37,859 bases of DNA from an uncultured Bacteroides sp. (GTDB lineage Bacteria; Bacteroidota; Bacteroidia; Bacteroidales; Bacteroidaceae): contig CAJKOW010000015.1 in assembly GCA_905201685.1 (NCBI GenBank), forward strand, positions 1-37,859. Reading direction: 5' to 3'. This document shows positions 17,373-26,670 of the stretch, piece after piece (positions within the stretch are counted from its first letter, which is position 1; every line of letters starts with the position of its first letter). The translations under genes and the position numbers were made by a program. The notes under the pieces are model-generated. The model did no database searches. It saw only the letters and a program-made list of their open reading frames with translations, and was not told where the DNA came from.

Positions 17373-17747
17373 TTAAGTCCATGCCACCTCAGGATTCGCC
17401 CAACAAAGTTGCATGGCTGTATAAAGCACATTTCCGCTTTTAACGTCGTCAAAGAAAAAGATGGAAGCGGTCTTGTTGTCCACAATGATTATTTTATTGT
17501 GCGCAAACAGAAGCTGGTCAACGTTACCCATCAAGTTGTCGTCCGACGTCTCCAGCGGGATGTATTGTATTCCGCTTACAAATTCCGACATATTCAGCCT
17601 CTTTTGTGTCGGACTCGTCAAATCAATATTCGTCACCTGACCGTCACTCACCTGTTTGTCCCTGCAAGCGGTGACAAGCAACAGGCCCATCACCCACAGC
17701 ACTGTAAAAAGTTTCTCTGCAAAATTAGTCGTGTTAATGAAATTCAT
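17373..17747 (-). pseudogene. truncated 6-bladed beta-propeller lipoprotein
   Basis: 124 residues: a leader with lipobox (VMGLLLVTAC, Cys28), then the first blade of the Bacteroides 6-bladed beta-propeller lipoproteins (SGIQYIPLETSDDNLMGNVDQLLF, IIIVDNKTASIFFFD), then an unrelated tail (QLCWANPEVAWT) and stop. Complete relatives are about 360-390 residues, so this is a remnant. Its first 16 residues and upstream DNA are shared almost base for base with the leader fragment at 29098-29144. Its promoter has lost the -7 consensus. It lies downstream of the RND operon. Confidence 0.75.
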
Positions 17748-17774
17748 ATGTTTTATTTTTAGGTTTAACAGCCT

Positions 17775-17830
17775 AAAAATTCTCTAAAAACGCCCAAACA
17801 GCCAAGAAAACGAGCGTGCAAAAACGTGCA
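17775..17830 (-). promoter_or_regulatory. TGCACG direct-repeat promoter, copy a (damaged -7)
   Basis: Two TGCACG half-sites with TTTT between them (17830-17815, minus strand) are followed by a TTG and, at the position of the -7 box, GAATTTTT (17782-17775). The four related promoters read TTTG at its end. The single C-to-A change on the plus strand at 17775 therefore removes the conserved G. The promoter belongs to the truncated propeller gene. Confidence 0.65.
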
Positions 17831-17894
17831 TTTTGCCCTTAGTAAGGGAAAACAGCACAAGAAACAAGGAAACACCTATCATGAAAGCATAAAT

Positions 17895-20800
17895 TTACCC
17901 CATTCCGTCACTAACGTTCTTTGTTTTCATTCCTACAAACCACGGCAGAACAAATACCAATGCCACAACAGATGCTGTAAGCCCTACCATAGTAGTGATA
18001 GCAAATGTGTACCAGAATTTATTGTCTATTCCATCCAGCAGAAAAGGGATGAGACCAAGCATGGTGGACAACACAGTAAGCATGACCGGTATTATCTTGT
18101 GATTGTATGCACGCACATATGCCTTCACAGGACTGACACGAGACGCAGCTTGCACAAGATCGAACTGATACAGAATGTAGATAGCAGCATTGACCACCAG
18201 TCCGCATAGCAACACAATAGCGGCCAGTCCTCCGGTTCCGAAAGGAATACCGGTAAACTGAAACGTAAGGAATACCGCCATCAGCGTCATCGGTATAAGC
18301 GCCAGCAATATGGCAAGCGGACGCATCAGGCTTTCAAATAAAATAGCCATGAGCCAGTAAGTGATGATGATACACAGTGCAATCAGCCAGTATTGCTGCG
18401 ACACAGAGGGAATCCCGCTCCATTCCGGGCGTATGCAACGGAAACCCACAGGCAGTCGTTCGGACATTTGTTGGGTGACTTCCTCTACATACTTATTAAT
18501 ATATGAATAAGATCCAAGCACATTGAAAGCCACGCGCAACACGTACTCCTGATTGCGTCGTGGTATCACGTTCTTTGCCTCACGCCGCTGTATGTCCATT
18601 ACTTCGCTGAGCAAAATGTCGCTGTCGCCTACCTTGACATGCGAATTCAACAGTTGCCACAGGTCATGAGTCTCGCGACGTGACGACACCAGAGTCACAT
18701 CGGTACGTGTCTTGTCCCACCAGCCCAGGTCGCGTGTCTGCAATATATCGCCAACGGCCCGATAGATCATTTCCGGATTGATACCGAGCATATGCATACG
18801 CTCCCAGTTGTAGCGTACATAGTATTCATCCTCTTGGTTTTCGTATCCGGGAGTTTCAATGGTTATGTCCACTGCACGGGGATTTTGGGATAACAGGTCA
18901 CACAAGTCCTGTGCATAGCGGTAGAGACGATCATAGTTGTACCCAGCTATCTCAATGCGGTTGCTGCGATATTGCAGGTTCAGCGAGTTGCTGAAACCGC
19001 GCTGGCTCACGCCATATGTACTCCAGTCTGCACCGCCAATACCAATCACACGCCCTATCACACGATTCTCTACCTGATAAGGAGCCGCCGTGCCAAGTGC
19101 TTCGGGCGTAAAACGAACCGTAATGACGGCTCCACCACCGTTTACCGAGGTTTCAAAGCGAAGGATGGCCGGCTCTGCCGCAAGCATCTCCTCCAGCAGT
19201 CGCACCTTTTCGTTCAGTTGGGTTGCCGTACCACCCAGCGGCATCTGCGCACGTATATACAGCTTCATTTCTTCTTCCTCGCGTGGCCACGATACCCCGC
19301 CCATGGACTTGGAAAAAACATACGCAGAATAGCCAAAGCCACCAAGATACAACAGTATAAACATACTGTAAAGAGCTACACGCCAGCGTGGCCGCAACTG
19401 AGAAGGAAAAGAGATATAACGGGCATACATACGGTTCCAACGTATGATGTACCGCCTTTTGCGTGTACTTTTAGGTGTACAGCCGGCTGTTCTGAAATGC
19501 ACAGCATCCACCAGTGCCGGCACAAAGGCAATGGCTACAAGCAGGGCCACTGTCAGATTTATGATCACCACCCATGCGAAATCATACAGATCGTGTCTGA
19601 GATTATCCGGAGCGAAGAGAATCACCACCAAGGTACCTATCGTGGTGAGCAATGCCGCCAGTATGGCAAAAAACGCCTTGCGGTCGCGATAGTAGGCATA
19701 ATGGTCTATCATGACAATGGACGAGTCGATGACCAGTCCCAGCGACACAGTGATACCGGCGATGGAGAATACGTGCAGCCGGAGATTGAATGCGTAATAG
19801 CAGACGGCTGCCATGGCCAGGCACAGCACCAATGTTGCGGCCACTATGCTGACATAGCGCCATCCCGGGCGCACAAGGAACACGAACAGCAGCAGTATGA
19901 CCAGAGACATGAAGCTGCGCGTAATGAGATGATCCATCTCGCCCTGCAGTTCCTCGGACGAATCGTGCTGAAGTTCCAACTCCACACCTTCCTGCATGTG
20001 CGGTTGCATCTCATCGATTTGACTGCGCAATTCACGCGCCAGCTTCGTAAGGTTGGCTTGTGCGTTGACGTATATATTCAGACTGACGGTTTCATGCCCA
20101 TTTATACGATAGTACGATGAAGGTTCATAATTTTTGTATTCATACCGGGCCAGGTCACCCATGTACATCACCTGCCCTCCGGTGCTCTTTATCGGCATCT
20201 GCTCCAGCGGACGACGAAATTCGGCTGTGGCCAGGCGCAGGGTGACACGTGCACTATCGCGCAAAACATCTCCCACAATCTCATTCCGACCGAAGAATGC
20301 TTTCAGCCCGTTTTCCATATCATCAACCGAAAGGCCGCAAGCCTGCAGCAAAAGCGGATCGTAGGTAATCTCCAGATACTGCCCCGTACCGCCCGAAATG
20401 TTCACCCCTCGCACGTCTTCGTTCCGCTGTAGGGCCGGAGCCACATGTTGACGCACGTAATCCTGCAACTGCATGGCCGTAAGCGGACTGTTGACTGTAT
20501 AGGACAACAGGTGTACCGTCTCCTCGCGCTGCCGCGAATAGTTCACGATATCTCCTCCCGACAGGGTAGGCGTACTTACCCCCTCGGGCAGCCGCCCGCG
20601 TATCTGCCGCAACAAAGAAGCTATCTCGAAACGTACGGCCGATACGTTAATATCAGGTTTCAAGGTCACCTTGACCCATCCGCTGCCGTAACGGGACTCG
20701 GATTCTACATTCTCCACACCCCGAACAGCCACCATCAGCCCCTCAATAGGGGCTGTCACGCTTTGTTCCACTACCTTGGCAGACTTGCCTTGCCAGCCGT

Positions 20801-20930
20801 AGTTAATCCACAGATCGCGGCCCTGACGGGGACGCGGCTTCGAACCCACATCGATCAGAGGGGCGAGAGCGACACCTATGACCAGCAGAATACAGGCCGT
20901 AAGAAGTATGGAAAAGTTGCTTGACTTCAC
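17895..20930 (-). CDS. RND efflux pump, second inner-membrane subunit
   Basis: A 1011-residue protein with the twelve-TM, two-large-loop plan of RND transporters: TM1 (SILLTACILLVIGVALAPLI), TM4 with GLVIDSSIVMIDH, and the second half with LRPLAILLALIPMTL and GGLAAIVLLCGLVVNAAIYI. It starts with GTG at 20930; an ATG eight bases upstream is followed at once by a stop. TM4 has one aspartate (D-S), not the D-D pair of AcrB-type pumps. It is quite different from the RND gene 96 bp upstream, so the two may form a mixed trimer or handle different steps. The substrate is unknown. Confidence 0.9.
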   Translation of the reverse strand: MKSSNFSILLTACILLVIGVALAPLIDVGSKPRPRQGRDLWINYGWQGKSAKVVEQSVTAPIEGLMVAVRGVENVESESRYGSGWVKVTLKPDINVSAVRFEIASLLRQIRGRLPEGVSTPTLSGGDIVNYSRQREETVHLLSYTVNSPLTAMQLQDYVRQHVAPALQRNEDVRGVNISGGTGQYLEITYDPLLLQACGLSVDDMENGLKAFFGRNEIVGDVLRDSARVTLRLATAEFRRPLEQMPIKSTGGQVMYMGDLARYEYKNYEPSSYYRINGHETVSLNIYVNAQANLTKLARELRSQIDEMQPHMQEGVELELQHDSSEELQGEMDHLITRSFMSLVILLLFVFLVRPGWRYVSIVAATLVLCLAMAAVCYYAFNLRLHVFSIAGITVSLGLVIDSSIVMIDHYAYYRDRKAFFAILAALLTTIGTLVVILFAPDNLRHDLYDFAWVVIINLTVALLVAIAFVPALVDAVHFRTAGCTPKSTRKRRYIIRWNRMYARYISFPSQLRPRWRVALYSMFILLYLGGFGYSAYVFSKSMGGVSWPREEEEMKLYIRAQMPLGGTATQLNEKVRLLEEMLAAEPAILRFETSVNGGGAVITVRFTPEALGTAAPYQVENRVIGRVIGIGGADWSTYGVSQRGFSNSLNLQYRSNRIEIAGYNYDRLYRYAQDLCDLLSQNPRAVDITIETPGYENQEDEYYVRYNWERMHMLGINPEMIYRAVGDILQTRDLGWWDKTRTDVTLVSSRRETHDLWQLLNSHVKVGDSDILLSEVMDIQRREAKNVIPRRNQEYVLRVAFNVLGSYSYINKYVEEVTQQMSERLPVGFRCIRPEWSGIPSVSQQYWLIALCIIITYWLMAILFESLMRPLAILLALIPMTLMAVFLTFQFTGIPFGTGGLAAIVLLCGLVVNAAIYILYQFDLVQAASRVSPVKAYVRAYNHKIIPVMLTVLSTMLGLIPFLLDGIDNKFWYTFAITTMVGLTASVVALVFVLPWFVGMKTKNVSDGMG

Positions 20931-21026
20931 TTGATTACATATTTTATTATAACAGATCCTATATATCTTGATACTTGTTTATCTTCACTGTCTTATTGTA
21001 TGTTACAACATCTCATTGAGGGCGTT

Positions 21027-24000
21027 CTATCTATATATTATTTTGTAAACCAGCGGCACAAAGAACAGGCTGACGAGTGTACCTACCGTCATACCTACGA
21101 TGAGAGTGAGCGATAAAGGATATTGCAATGCACTACCCATATCGGCACGCGACAGCAAGGGCAAAATGGCCAGAATAGTAGTGAGCGATGTCATGATGAT
21201 GGGGCGCAGACGGCGGTGACCAGCACGGACTATCGCGGCAAGCGTAGGTGTGCCGCTTCGGCGCAGACGGTTGATGGTATCTACTTTGAGGATGGAGTCG
21301 TTGATGATAATACCCGACATCACCACAAGGCCTATCATAGACATAATGTTAAGCGACTCACCAGCCAGCCACAGCACCACAAGTACTACAGCCACATCCA
21401 CCACCATCTCCGACAGGATGATGAGCGGCTGAACAAGACTTTCGAACTGGGCAGCTAAAATAAAGTACAACAAAGCCAAAGCTACGGTAAGGACAATAAA
21501 CAATTCCTGCACTAATTTACGGCTGCTGAAATAGTCACCAAAGAAGGTTACCGATACCCCGTCCGTCCCGTTTTTACCATCCACGCTATGCTCTGCAAAG
21601 CCTTTTGCCCAAGTCATGATATGGCGTACGGTCGCGTCGTCACAGTCCACATCCACCGGATAATAGTCGCCGTCCGATGCAGCGTACAAGCGTTTGAAAT
21701 CCTCGCCTTCCGCCGTCGCAACCAGCAGATGCAGCGGTATGCGTACCCCATCCGGTGAAGTCAGTGAAGATGCCATCACCTGGTCCTTATCCTTTGCACG
21801 GTCTCCAATTATCACCGGCACAATCTCGGCACCATCGTTGATACTAAAGACCTGTCGGCGTCCCGTCTGTTCGCGCAAGGCAGACAACAGGTTGTCGTAT
21901 GTCACACCATGAACCGCCATACGCTCCATCAGGGCACGATACTCTATCGTCAGATCCGAAGCAACAGGTTGTATGGTCACATCGGGAAAGGCTGCCCGTA
22001 GCGAGTCGGTGAAAGCACGTGCCTGTGCCACTGTCGGCCGGCCGCCATTGGCATTCTGCAGATGTATGCTCAAACGGCTGTTTTCGTCACCGAACACCAT
22101 GTCCAGCAAACTGCCCACAGGAGTAAAGGTTACTGTTGCACGCGGATAATGTTGCTGCAGATAATTCTCTATGGAACGTTGGGCCTGCAGCCTCCCTTCC
22201 TCCGTGTCGTAACGCAAGTAAGCCATAGCTTCCGAAGCCGTTATCTCGGGCGTATGTGCCAGCAGGAATGTCTGTGCCCCCACCATGGTGGTACTGGTAC
22301 GAAGTGTCGAATCGGCATGGATCAGCAAGTCTGCCAGCCGACGGTCATTTTCCTGCTCGGAAATGCCAAGATTCCAATCAATGGACATCATGGTATCCTC
22401 GTGTGGCACATCGGGAAGCCGCTCCTTGCTCAAAGATTCAAACAGGAATACGGCACAAACCAAACACAACACGAAGCCACCAAGCACCCAACGCGAGTGG
22501 CGCAACGTGAAACCAAGCACAGACGAATAAGACGACATGAATAATTCCGGTTCTTTCGAAGCATCAGCCATCAGCCGTTTGTAGAACAGGCGGAAGTAAA
22601 CGGGGATCACCGTTACTGCAACCAGCAGAGAAGCAAACAAAGCTATGCTGACTGCCATGGCCTGGTCGTAAAACAACTCACCTGCCGTACCGCTCAAGAA
22701 CACAAGCGGAACGAACACCGAGCATGTAGTCAGCACGGACGACAACATAGGCTGGAACACTTCCCTGGCACCCATTACCACAGCCTTGTCTAACGGCTCG
22801 TAACACATGCGCTGACGTATATTGTCTATCACGATGATAGAATTGTCCACAATCATACCCACCCCAAGAATAAGTCCCGACAGACTGATGACATTGAGTG
22901 AGATGCCAAGAATATGGAACGAAAGAATCGTAAGGATGAGCGACAGGGGGATGGTAATGATGATAAGCAACGGCAAACGCACACTGCGCATGAATACAAA
23001 CAACACGATGCACGCCAACGCAGCACCAAGCAGAAGGTTTGTCTGCAGGTTGTCCATCGAATATGTGAGCAGGCGCGTCTGGTCGCGTGTCAGATCGAAT
23101 GAGAGATCGGGATGCCCGGCCCGTAGTTCTGCCAGCAATGCATCCATGCTGGCCTGCAAATCTTCCATCCGCGCCTCCGACTGCTTCACCACAGCCATGG
23201 TCACGGCACGTCGTCCGTCGTGCCGCACGATACCGCCTCCGGTAAGCATACGCTGTTCCACATCGCACAATTCGCCAAGGCGCAACAAACGTCCGTCGTG
23301 CGGCAGAATGATGTCTTTGATGTCATCCACAGTGAGCAGAGCTGCGTCGAAGTGTATGTTGTACCGGTATATACCGTCCACTATGCTGAGCGAAGACAAA
23401 GTTATGTTCCTCGCCTTTATGGCCTGCTCGATGTCGGCAGGTTGCAGTCCAAGCGCCTCCATGCGATCAGGGCGCGGCACAAGCACTATCTCCATGCCTG
23501 CCATTCCGCTTATATCCACCATGGCCGTCTGCGGCAGTTGCTCTATGCGCTTACGCAACACACTCCGGACAAACGACGAAAGCTGCATGAAACGCATGTC
23601 CGTGGCAGTGCTGTCTTTTAAGGACACGTCAAGATAAAAGGCGGGTATGTCCATGGCACTGGCCTTCACCACCTTGGGGCGTTCCATCTCTTTGGGCAGC
23701 CACGTCATGGCACGGTCTATCTTCTCGCCCACCTCAATAAACAGCAGGTCCATATCTGCTCCCGGTTCGAAAGTAAGCGTCACCGTGGCTGCATCCATGC
23801 GGCTTTCGCTACCGATGTCTTTCAGTCCCGACACCTGCGACAATTGTCCGCGCAATATACTTGTGACATTGTTCTCTATCTGGCGCACAGAAGCACCCGG
23901 ATAGGAAGCATGCACCGTGATCTGTGGTATATCGATGTCGGGCATAAGCGACACAGGAATGTAACGTATAGAAAGGATGCCAAGCACAGCCAATGCGAGG

Positions 24001-24047
24001 ACGCACATGCTCACGGCGATAGGACGATGTATGAGGTGGGTCAACAT
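21027..24047 (-). CDS. RND efflux pump, first inner-membrane subunit
   Basis: A 1006-residue RND transporter: TM1 (AVSMCVLALAVLGILSIRYIP), the porter domain opening PDIDIPQITVHASYPGAS, TM4 GVGMIVDNSIIVIDNI, and C-terminal TMs (GLVVMSGIIINDSILKVDTI, GMTVGTLVSLFFVPLVYKI). The TM4 motif has a single Asp followed by Asn. It works with the HlyD-like lipoprotein 48 bp upstream and the TolC-like channel to drive proton-linked export across both membranes. The cargo could be drugs, lipids or secreted factors. Confidence 0.94.
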   Translation of the reverse strand: MLTHLIHRPIAVSMCVLALAVLGILSIRYIPVSLMPDIDIPQITVHASYPGASVRQIENNVTSILRGQLSQVSGLKDIGSESRMDAATVTLTFEPGADMDLLFIEVGEKIDRAMTWLPKEMERPKVVKASAMDIPAFYLDVSLKDSTATDMRFMQLSSFVRSVLRKRIEQLPQTAMVDISGMAGMEIVLVPRPDRMEALGLQPADIEQAIKARNITLSSLSIVDGIYRYNIHFDAALLTVDDIKDIILPHDGRLLRLGELCDVEQRMLTGGGIVRHDGRRAVTMAVVKQSEARMEDLQASMDALLAELRAGHPDLSFDLTRDQTRLLTYSMDNLQTNLLLGAALACIVLFVFMRSVRLPLLIIITIPLSLILTILSFHILGISLNVISLSGLILGVGMIVDNSIIVIDNIRQRMCYEPLDKAVVMGAREVFQPMLSSVLTTCSVFVPLVFLSGTAGELFYDQAMAVSIALFASLLVAVTVIPVYFRLFYKRLMADASKEPELFMSSYSSVLGFTLRHSRWVLGGFVLCLVCAVFLFESLSKERLPDVPHEDTMMSIDWNLGISEQENDRRLADLLIHADSTLRTSTTMVGAQTFLLAHTPEITASEAMAYLRYDTEEGRLQAQRSIENYLQQHYPRATVTFTPVGSLLDMVFGDENSRLSIHLQNANGGRPTVAQARAFTDSLRAAFPDVTIQPVASDLTIEYRALMERMAVHGVTYDNLLSALREQTGRRQVFSINDGAEIVPVIIGDRAKDKDQVMASSLTSPDGVRIPLHLLVATAEGEDFKRLYAASDGDYYPVDVDCDDATVRHIMTWAKGFAEHSVDGKNGTDGVSVTFFGDYFSSRKLVQELFIVLTVALALLYFILAAQFESLVQPLIILSEMVVDVAVVLVVLWLAGESLNIMSMIGLVVMSGIIINDSILKVDTINRLRRSGTPTLAAIVRAGHRRLRPIIMTSLTTILAILPLLSRADMGSALQYPLSLTLIVGMTVGTLVSLFFVPLVYKIIYR

Positions 24048-24095
24048 AAATACCTATTTCTTTTTCTTTATATGGAATTCAAATACTCTCTTTTC

Positions 24096-25172
24096 TTATT
24101 CCCTGATTCTCACAGGAGTATTGTCGGCCAGGTTCAGGCTACCGCTGGTGATTACAACGTCGCCCTCGTGCAGGGTCGTTTCCTTGCGGGCACAGCCCGT
24201 AATGGCATGACCGGTGATGTTGGATGCCACTATGTCAACATAAGTCCAGCGGGCGTGCCCGTTGTCGTACAGGAAGATGACGTTGTAACCGTCGCGTTCC
24301 ACTACGGCATCCTTAGGCACAACAAACATGCGTGGTACCTTGCGTTCCACCACTACGCGCACATTCATGCCATCCACAAAACCATTATGTCCGGGAATCC
24401 GGGCCGTAACCTTGACAAGGCCTTTTTCGCTCACCGTGGGGTTAACGCTGACGATATTCCCTGCAACCGTGAGGCTGTCATCCGTAAAAGGCGTTATCCG
24501 AACACGATGCCCCGTGGACACGATGGGAAGTTCAGCCTCCAGCACATTGAACTCCACGCCAAACGATCTATCGTCAATGATGTTGCAGAACTTTTCAGCA
24601 CGCTGGTACAGGTGTGCCTCCAGGTCGGCTATGCGTCCGCTGACAGGTGCCGTCAGACGACAGTCGTTAAGGTTGCGGCGTGCCGTCTGCAACTGGTATT
24701 GGGCAGCATAATGCCCCGACGTAACCTCGGCACGGCGCAGAATGTCAGTCGGAACATCACTCCGTGGATTAAGATCGCTATCCACGTCATACCCCAGTTG
24801 CAGAAGTTTGTCAGCCAGGTCAACACGTGTTTTCTCCAAATCGCGTTCGGCACGTTCCACTTCGCGCAAATAATCGGTCTCGTCCGTCACGGCAAGCAGC
24901 GTACCTTGTTCCACCCACTGCCCCTCACGCACAAGGATGGAGGTAACCAGATCGCTGTGACGCGGCACAAGCATGGATTTTACGGCAGCACGCAGACGTC
25001 CGTTACACACTAACTCACGGTTGAAGTCGGTAAGGCGAAGTGTCATGGTATCCACATAATTTTCGGTTTGCTCTGCCTGCATGCGCATGGCAGCATTTTC
25101 TTTGCTCTCCTTCCCCCCATTACACGACGCCAGAAGAAGTAGCGACAATATTGGAATCAGGTTTCTGTTCAT
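24096..25172 (-). CDS. HlyD-type periplasmic adaptor lipoprotein
   Basis: A 358-residue membrane-fusion protein. It has a lipoprotein signal (LLLLASC, Cys17), a lipoyl-like half (SILVREGQWVEQGTLLAVTDETD), a coiled-coil hairpin (about 102-165), the second lipoyl half (NLNDCRLTAPVSGRIADLE), and beta-barrel and membrane-proximal domains (VVPKDAVVERDGYNVIFLY). It bridges the RND pumps and the outer-membrane channel. Its ATG overlaps the TolC-like stop by 4 bp (ATGA). Confidence 0.94.
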   Translation of the reverse strand: MNRNLIPILSLLLLASCNGGKESKENAAMRMQAEQTENYVDTMTLRLTDFNRELVCNGRLRAAVKSMLVPRHSDLVTSILVREGQWVEQGTLLAVTDETDYLREVERAERDLEKTRVDLADKLLQLGYDVDSDLNPRSDVPTDILRRAEVTSGHYAAQYQLQTARRNLNDCRLTAPVSGRIADLEAHLYQRAEKFCNIIDDRSFGVEFNVLEAELPIVSTGHRVRITPFTDDSLTVAGNIVSVNPTVSEKGLVKVTARIPGHNGFVDGMNVRVVVERKVPRMFVVPKDAVVERDGYNVIFLYDNGHARWTYVDIVASNITGHAITGCARKETTLHEGDVVITSGSLNLADNTPVRIRE

Positions 25173-26635
25173 CTTACAAGTTGTTCAAAGTCGGTCGTTA
25201 TTTCAATGTTGTTGATATAGTTCCACAGTGTACAGCGCTGTATATTATAATAGTTGTTCCAGTAGGTCTGTAACTGACTGATATATTGAGCACGCGCTGC
25301 CTCCTTTTCCTGAAGGGCAGTATTCAGTTCAGTCACACTGATACTGCCAGCCTCAAAGCGCTGTAGGCTGAGCGTATAACGTTCATCGGCAATCTCCTCG
25401 GCACGGGCAGCTTCGCGACACTGCTCGCTCTGCAGATTAAATTGCATCACCAAGCGTTTCAGTTCCTGCCGATAATTCAGGTCATCCTGCTCTATCTGAG
25501 TTTTCACCAAGTCGAGGTTTGCCTGAGCGATGCGAATACGTCCCTTGCTCATACCCCAGTCAAAGATCGGTAAAGAGAGCGATAGCCCCACTATTTCATT
25601 GTCCTGCAAGCGATTGTATGCCGCGCCAATGCGGTCGGCCGTATTGCGCAACCCCAGTTCGCTATGTAGCGAAACCTGTATGCCGCGCTGCGACTTGGCT
25701 TGTGCCAGGTTGCGTTGCGATTCTATAAGACTGAGTTTCTGCGTCATGGGGTGGGTAGAGGATAGCATGGCCCGCTGCATCACTTCGTTCTCGTCAAGCA
25801 TAATATCCGGCACATTGTCGGGCACCAACAATTCCACCTCATCCCAACGCATAGCCTGCAGATAGGTGAACAGTTGGAAACGTGCATCGTCAAGCGTTAA
25901 CTGATTACGTTTAAGGGCCACACGGGCATTGACAGCCGAGAGCTCTAATTGCAACAGCTCGTTTTTGGTCACTGTGCCAAGGGCAGAACGTCGTTGCAGC
26001 TGCTCGTACAGGCGCCCCCGTTCCTCCGCCGTAGCAACAGCCTGCTTATAGTCCGACTGGGCAGTCAGCACCGAAAAGTAGAGGTTTGTAACCATAACAG
26101 CTATCCCCTGCAAAGCCTCCAGATACTGCCGTTTGGCACGTTCGTAAGCCACCGGTTCCGATTTACGACGCCATTTTAGTGAGTTGTATGTGCGTAGCGG
26201 CTGGTCGTAGGTAAGGCGAAGCGGCTGAGTATTGTATGTACGTTGGTCGTAAGTGAACTGGTCCAACCGGTAGAGATACGACTGTAATGATACGGTACCA
26301 CCCGTAGCCGCAATGTTCTGACTGACAGACAGCGTGAGCGAGTTAGTGAGCGAATTGTTCTCTACGTAATTGATACGTCCGTCCTCATAGTTGCGCACGC
26401 TGGTGATGGAGCGGTCATAGTTGAACAGCAAACCGCTCAGTGATGCCGACGGCAATAGCTCGGCACGATACGAACGATAGGTCCAATAACTGCCCAGAAA
26501 GGTGAAACGTGCCATCTGCGCATCAAGCGAGTGCTGCTGTGCCAAGTATATGGCATCGGACAAAGAAAGCAATCTGGAAGCACTTGCCGCACTGTGCAAC
26601 CCAACCGCCAACAATATTAACAATAGCGTTTTCAT
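25169..26635 (-). CDS. TolC-like outer-membrane efflux protein
   Basis: 488 residues from the ATG at 26635: signal peptide (LLILLAVGLHSAASA), then the long alternating helices and short strands of the OEP family (LSDAIYLAQQHSLD at the start, ALGTVTKNELLQLELS and RFEAGSISVTELNTALQEKE, the classic TolC repeat motif). It forms the outer-membrane duct of the pump. It starts 35 bp after the beta-propeller gene, so it is probably transcribed with it. Confidence 0.93.
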   Translation of the reverse strand: MKTLLLILLAVGLHSAASASRLLSLSDAIYLAQQHSLDAQMARFTFLGSYWTYRSYRAELLPSASLSGLLFNYDRSITSVRNYEDGRINYVENNSLTNSLTLSVSQNIAATGGTVSLQSYLYRLDQFTYDQRTYNTQPLRLTYDQPLRTYNSLKWRRKSEPVAYERAKRQYLEALQGIAVMVTNLYFSVLTAQSDYKQAVATAEERGRLYEQLQRRSALGTVTKNELLQLELSAVNARVALKRNQLTLDDARFQLFTYLQAMRWDEVELLVPDNVPDIMLDENEVMQRAMLSSTHPMTQKLSLIESQRNLAQAKSQRGIQVSLHSELGLRNTADRIGAAYNRLQDNEIVGLSLSLPIFDWGMSKGRIRIAQANLDLVKTQIEQDDLNYRQELKRLVMQFNLQSEQCREAARAEEIADERYTLSLQRFEAGSISVTELNTALQEKEAARAQYISQLQTYWNNYYNIQRCTLWNYINNIEITTDFEQLVR

Positions 26636-26670
26636 GATTAAACTCAATATCAAAGAGTGAACAACGTATA

